Source: Leucobacter luti
GTDB lineage: Bacteria; Actinomycetota; Actinomycetes; Actinomycetales; Microbacteriaceae
NCBI RefSeq assembly: GCF_004217175.1
Contig: NZ_SHKI01000004.1
Location: forward strand, 310,001 to 374,000
DNA: 64,000 bases
Reading direction: 5' to 3'
The notes beneath the pieces were generated by a model. That model searched no databases, was not told where the DNA came from, and saw only the letters and a program-made list of their open reading frames with translations. Shown here in pieces: positions 61,273 to 64,000 of the stretch; the first letter of the stretch is position 1, and each line of letters opens with the position of its first letter. The translations under genes were made by a program, and so were the position numbers.

Positions 61273-61340
61273 CGCAGGAGATCCGAACTCAGGCGGAGGA
61301 AATCCCGTGATTCGGTCCGCCTGAGTTCGGATCTCCTGCG
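61273..61340. repeat. Perfect 25-bp-stem inverted repeat between convergent genes
   Basis: A 25-base arm beginning CGCAGGAGATCCGAACTCAG (61273-61297) is exactly inverted at 61316-61340 around an 18-base loop. It is followed by a partial direct copy of its outer part (GAGTTCGG). It lies between the convergent DUF445 and small membrane protein genes and is unrelated in sequence to the 57-bp elements. No T run is present. Confidence 0.9.
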
Positions 61341-61396
61341 TGAGTTCGGGCGGGCGTGAGCGGTAAGGGGCCGCGCACCGCGGGCCGTGCGCCGAG

Positions 61397-62035
61397 CTAC
61401 TCCGCGAACGCGACGGGCAGCAGGATGTCCTGCACCCGGTCCGACGCGGCGGTGTGGTCCGCGCGCGTGGCGATTGCGCACCGGGTCTCGCGGCAGTCGA
61501 GGCCGTCCATCACCGGGTCCGGGACCGTGAGCATCGCGGCGAACGCGCCGGTCTCGGGGTCGTCGTAGCCGTGCGTAGCGAACGCGCGCCACGCCCACGC
61601 GTCGGTGATCCAGGCGCTCGCGAGCCCCACGGTCGCGTTGGCGTCGCCCGATTCGGCGCCCTCCGGGATCCCGCCGAGGCAGGGGCCGGGCTTCTCGCTG
61701 GGCGACTCGGGGATCGCGCAGATCGCGAGGTATATTCCGATACCGGAATCAAAGCCGGTCCCCGAAATCACGAGCGACTCGCCCGGCGTGACCTGATCGA
61801 GTTCCGCGGGTGTTCCGTCTGGCGTGGTCGCTTCAAGCGTTCGGGTGCGGCCGTCCGCTCCGGTCGCGCTCACCTCGGATACAAACTCGGTGGGCAGGTT
61901 TTGGCCGGATCCGCCAGCGCTCTGGTGCGTCAGGATCGGAATCAGCACGATCAACACGCCCGCGAGCACCAGCACGGCGACGGCGAGCAGCGCGATCAAT
62001 ACGATGCGAAACGTGCGGGGGCGGGAAGGGGTCAT
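61397..62035 (-). CDS. Membrane-anchored extracytoplasmic protein with Ig-like (IPT/neocarzinostatin-like) domain
   Basis: This 212-residue protein has a cytoplasmic basic start (MTPSRPRTFR), one transmembrane segment (IVLIALLAVAVLVLAGVLIVLIPIL) and an extracytoplasmic domain with LVISGTGFDSGIGIYLAICAIPESPSEKPGPCLGG, a pattern seen in secreted actinobacterial proteins with an Ig/IPT-like fold, and two paired cysteines (GLDCRETRCA). Function is unknown; a wall-associated binding or structural role is possible. An in-frame GTG at 62056 is an alternative start. Confidence 0.7.
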   Translation of the reverse strand: MTPSRPRTFRIVLIALLAVAVLVLAGVLIVLIPILTHQSAGGSGQNLPTEFVSEVSATGADGRTRTLEATTPDGTPAELDQVTPGESLVISGTGFDSGIGIYLAICAIPESPSEKPGPCLGGIPEGAESGDANATVGLASAWITDAWAWRAFATHGYDDPETGAFAAMLTVPDPVMDGLDCRETRCAIATRADHTAASDRVQDILLPVAFAE

Positions 62036-62165
62036 ACGTTCATCGTATCCGGCCACCGCTTCGGCATCTGGGTCATGCTAGAATCTGCTCCATACGTCTA
62101 TTTGAATTGGTACTTGCCCCGCGGTGTATATAGCTGCGAGGCCCGAATGTGTAAGGGGGTCACGC

Positions 62166-62351
62166 ATGGGGCGCGGCCGTCAGAAGGCAAAGCACACCAA
62201 GGTCGCCAGGGAGCTGAAGTATTTCAGCCCTGACACGAACTACTCGGCGCTTGAGCGAGAGCTCGCATCAGAATCCGAGAAGCATTCGAGCGAGGAATCC
62301 TGGGCGGAGTACGCAGACAAGTACAACACCGACGACGAGGACGACGACTAG
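62166..62351 (+). CDS. DUF3073 family protein
   Basis: This 61-residue protein starts MGRGRQKAKHTKVARELKYFSP and has the family's basic N-terminus and strongly acidic tail (YNTDDEDDD). AAGGGGG lies before the ATG at 62166. DUF3073 proteins are conserved across actinobacteria and lack an assigned function; the charge split suggests nucleic acid or protein binding. Confidence 0.93.
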   Translation: MGRGRQKAKHTKVARELKYFSPDTNYSALERELASESEKHSSEESWAEYADKYNTDDEDDD

Positions 62352-62588
62352 TTTCGTCGCTCCCTCTCGGCCGGTAGCGTACGGCTTGAGCGGGCACGCA
62401 TCGCAGTGCGGTGTCGTGTCCGTTCGTTCGTTTGCGCGCCGCATTGGGCAATGCCGCAGTGAAGTGTGCGGGGGCACACCGGGGGAAGACGCCGCGCGTT
62501 GACGTGCGCGGCGTCACCCGCGATTTGCCGACCCACTTCCGGTGATCCACGCTGCGCGGACCAGCCGTGCGCGGACGAGCGAACCCGC

Positions 62589-62628
62589 GAACGCCCGAAC
62601 GCCCGAACGCCCGAACGCCCGAACGCCG
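62589..62628. repeat. 8-bp tandem repeat GAACGCCC, five units
   Basis: Four exact GAACGCCC units (62589-62620) and a fifth with one change (GAACGCCG, to 62628); a degenerate unit GAACCCGC precedes them. The unit length is not a multiple of three and it lies outside genes. Confidence 0.92.
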
Positions 62629-62639
62629 CAGGATACGAC

Positions 62640-62675
62640 TCGGCCCCGCTGCGGTGACGTCCACAGCGGGGCCGA
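62640..62675 (-). terminator. Candidate terminator of the phosphoglycerate mutase gene
   Basis: TCGGCCCCGCTG (62640-62651) and CAGCGGGGCCGA (62664-62675) form an exact 12-bp stem with a 12-base loop, 23 bases after the mutase stop. There is no clear T run, as is common in actinomycetes. Confidence 0.6.
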
Positions 62676-62697
62676 ATCGAGCGGCGCGGTCGCGCGG

Positions 62698-63441
62698 CTA
62701 GTGCTTGCCCTGCGCGGCAACCGCGGCGGCGCCGGCGGCGGCGGCCTCGGGATCGAGGTAGCGGCTCGGGCCCGCGGGGGTGCCGTCGGCGTTGATCTCG
62801 TACACGAGCGGCATGCCCGTGGGGATGTTGACGCCTGCGATGTCCTCGTCGGAGATGCCATCGAGGTGCTTCACGAGTGCGCGCAGCGAGTTTCCGTGTG
62901 CCGTGACGAGCACGGTCTTTCCGGCGTTCAGATCGCCCAGGATCTGCTGCTCCCAGTAGGGAACCAGGCGGTCGATCACGTCTTTGAGGCACTCGGTCTG
63001 GGGCTGCGTGCCGTCGATCCCCGCGTAGCGCGGATCGTTCGCCTGCGACCACTCGCTGGCGTCGTCGAGCACCGGCGGCGGGGTGTCGAACGAGCGCCGC
63101 CACTCCATGAACTGCTCCTCGCCGTACTTGGCGAGCGTCTCCGCCTTGTCGAGCCCCTGGAGCGCGCCGTAGTGGCGCTCGTTCAGGCGCCAGGACCGCT
63201 GCACGGGAATCCACAGCCGGTCCGCGGTGTCGAGCGCGAGGTTCGCGGTCTGGATCGCGCGGCTCAGCACGGAGGTGTGGAGCACGTCGGGCAGAATTCC
63301 CGCGGCGGCAAGCTGCTCGCCCGCGCGGGCGGCCTCTCCCCGACCCTGCTCGGTGAGTCGAACGTCAACCCACCCGGTAAAGAGGTTCTTCTGGTTCCAT
63401 TCGCTCTGGCCGTGGCGAAGCAAGATCAGCGTGTTCGTCAT
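62698..63441 (-). CDS. gpmA: 2,3-bisphosphoglycerate-dependent phosphoglycerate mutase
   Basis: This 247-residue enzyme has [29 protein letters not shown] at the start (phosphohistidine in R-H-G), [27 protein letters not shown] near residue 85, and [19 protein letters not shown] near 180 with the second catalytic His. It interconverts 2- and 3-phosphoglycerate in glycolysis. The start is the first ATG at 63441. Length matches the family. Confidence 0.96.
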   Translation of the reverse strand: MTNTLILLRHGQSEWNQKNLFTGWVDVRLTEQGRGEAARAGEQLAAAGILPDVLHTSVLSRAIQTANLALDTADRLWIPVQRSWRLNERHYGALQGLDKAETLAKYGEEQFMEWRRSFDTPPPVLDDASEWSQANDPRYAGIDGTQPQTECLKDVIDRLVPYWEQQILGDLNAGKTVLVTAHGNSLRALVKHLDGISDEDIAGVNIPTGMPLVYEINADGTPAGPSRYLDPEAAAAGAAAVAAQGKH

Positions 63442-63496
63442 ACTCCAAGCCTATCCCGTGCGACCCCACCCGCGCCGCGGGTGCGAGCCCGCGCCG

Positions 63497-64000
63497 CTAG
63501 AGGCGCTTGAGGCGGGGGATCTCGCGCGCCGCTCCGGCGTCTGCGGGCACGATGACCTCCTGCGCCGCCGCGATCGTCTCGGTGACCTCGGCCTTCGCGT
63601 CGTCGCCCGTTTCGCCACCGCGCACCTCAAGCTCGGCGTCCTCGGGCACCGAGCGCTTGAGCAGCGCCAGCGCGATGCCGCCCCACTCGTGGTGCAGCGC
63701 CGCGCGGGTCACACGTCCGACCGGGCGCGCGTCCGAGTCCGCGGCCGTGCCGGAGAGGTGCACGATCGCGCCCGGCACCGGCAGCTCGCCACGGGAGCCG
63801 TCGAGGTGCAACAGCACCAGCCGGCGCGGCGGGTGGCCCAGGTTGTGCACCTTGGCGATGGTCTCCTGGCCCCGGTAGCACCCCTTGGTGAGGTGCACCG
63901 AGGTGCGCAGCCAGTCAAACTCGTGCGGGATCGAGCGCTCGTCCACGTCAGCGTGCTGCGTGGGGCGCCAGGCCCGCACCTCGAGCGCGTCGAGCGCGAG
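63497..64000 (-). CDS. YgfZ/GcvT-like folate-binding protein, C-terminal part
   Basis: The frame is open to the right edge, so the 5' part of the gene lies beyond the window; about 167 codons are visible. The YgfZ signature KGCYRGQETIAKVHNLGHPPRRLV is near the beginning of the visible part, with IPHEFDWLRTSVHLT before it. Residues after it form the C-terminal beta-barrel. YgfZ proteins bind tetrahydrofolate and help maintain some Fe-S enzymes. Neighbouring gpmA is on the same strand, 55 bases downstream. Confidence 0.88.
   Translation of the reverse strand, partial: LALDALEVRAWRPTQHADVDERSIPHEFDWLRTSVHLTKGCYRGQETIAKVHNLGHPPRRLVLLHLDGSRGELPVPGAIVHLSGTAADSDARPVGRVTRAALHHEWGGIALALLKRSVPEDAELEVRGGETGDDAKAEVTETIAAAQEVIVPADAGAAREIPRLKRL

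Larger units (their letters stand above)
62352..62697. other. 346-base intergenic region with tandem repeat and terminator-like hairpin
   Basis: I see no gene between DUF3073 (plus) and phosphoglycerate mutase (minus), which are convergent. It contains the 8-bp tandem repeat at 62589-62628 and the hairpin at 62640-62675. The first 200 bases show nothing I recognise. Confidence 0.7.

Overview
The window is chromosomal DNA from a high-GC (roughly 70 %) Gram-positive actinomycete. An LAXTG-type surface protein, lipoproteins with lipoboxes, a DUF3073 protein, a WXG100/FtsK-SpoIIIE secretion locus and AAGGAG-type ribosome binding sites all point to Actinobacteria. I infer a Microbacteriaceae member (Leucobacter-like); the sequence alone does not prove the genus. 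I see no rRNA, tRNA, insertion sequence, prophage or CRISPR array.

Region 1 (1-11567) looks like an aromatic (aryl-amino-acid or aryl-acid) catabolic locus. It holds the start of a fumarylacetoacetate-hydrolase-like gene (left edge, minus), a RidA-family protein, a PaaI-like hotdog thioesterase, a VOC protein, a PaaX-family repressor, a five-gene branched-chain/hydrophobic amino acid type ABC importer, and both subunits of indolepyruvate ferredoxin oxidoreductase. Four copies of a 15-bp motif, TGTGAYGWTCGYRAA, lie in front of four transcription units. Three of them begin exactly at a candidate -35 box, so they are good PaaX operator candidates. The model is import of an aromatic compound, conversion of an aryl-pyruvate to aryl-acetyl-CoA by IorAB, and repression by PaaX relieved by an aryl-acetyl-CoA.

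Region 2 (11840-19815, minus) is one tight sugar operon: lipoprotein binding protein, GatD-like zinc dehydrogenase, FGGY kinase, SorC regulator, RbsA/RbsC-like transporter and deoxyribose-phosphate aldolase. A candidate operator array with TGAGC half-sites sits over its promoter. Region 3 (19997-22469, minus) is a flavin reductase / FMN monooxygenase / AraC operon. Region 4 has a 1184-residue Ig-repeat surface protein with a C-terminal LATTG signal and a small lipoprotein. Region 5 (27255-37190) carries tandem M18 and M17 aminopeptidases, a MacB-like ABC exporter, a luciferase-like oxidoreductase, MepB, two GNAT acetyltransferases, a methyltransferase and small unknowns.

Region 6 (37264-44700) is a compact type VII-like secretion locus: a WXG100 protein diverging from an EssC-like FHA/FtsK ATPase, followed by an alpha/beta-hydrolase protein (candidate effector) and an overlapping lipoprotein (candidate immunity partner). 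The divergent promoter region contains two perfect DnaA boxes. Region 7 (44823-64000) holds an AHSA1 protein, an ABC-F protein, a VIT-family transporter, an alkyltransferase-like protein overlapping a LysR-effector-domain protein without HTH, a zinc metallopeptidase, an acyl-CoA oxidase-like enzyme, a DEAD-box helicase behind an RND pump with a very long cytoplasmic tail, DUF445, DUF3073, phosphoglycerate mutase and the 3' part of a YgfZ-like gene.

Three intergenic regions share a 57-bp palindromic element (one copy a perfect 28-bp stem). A different 25-bp-stem inverted repeat and several GC-rich tandem repeats also occur between genes.
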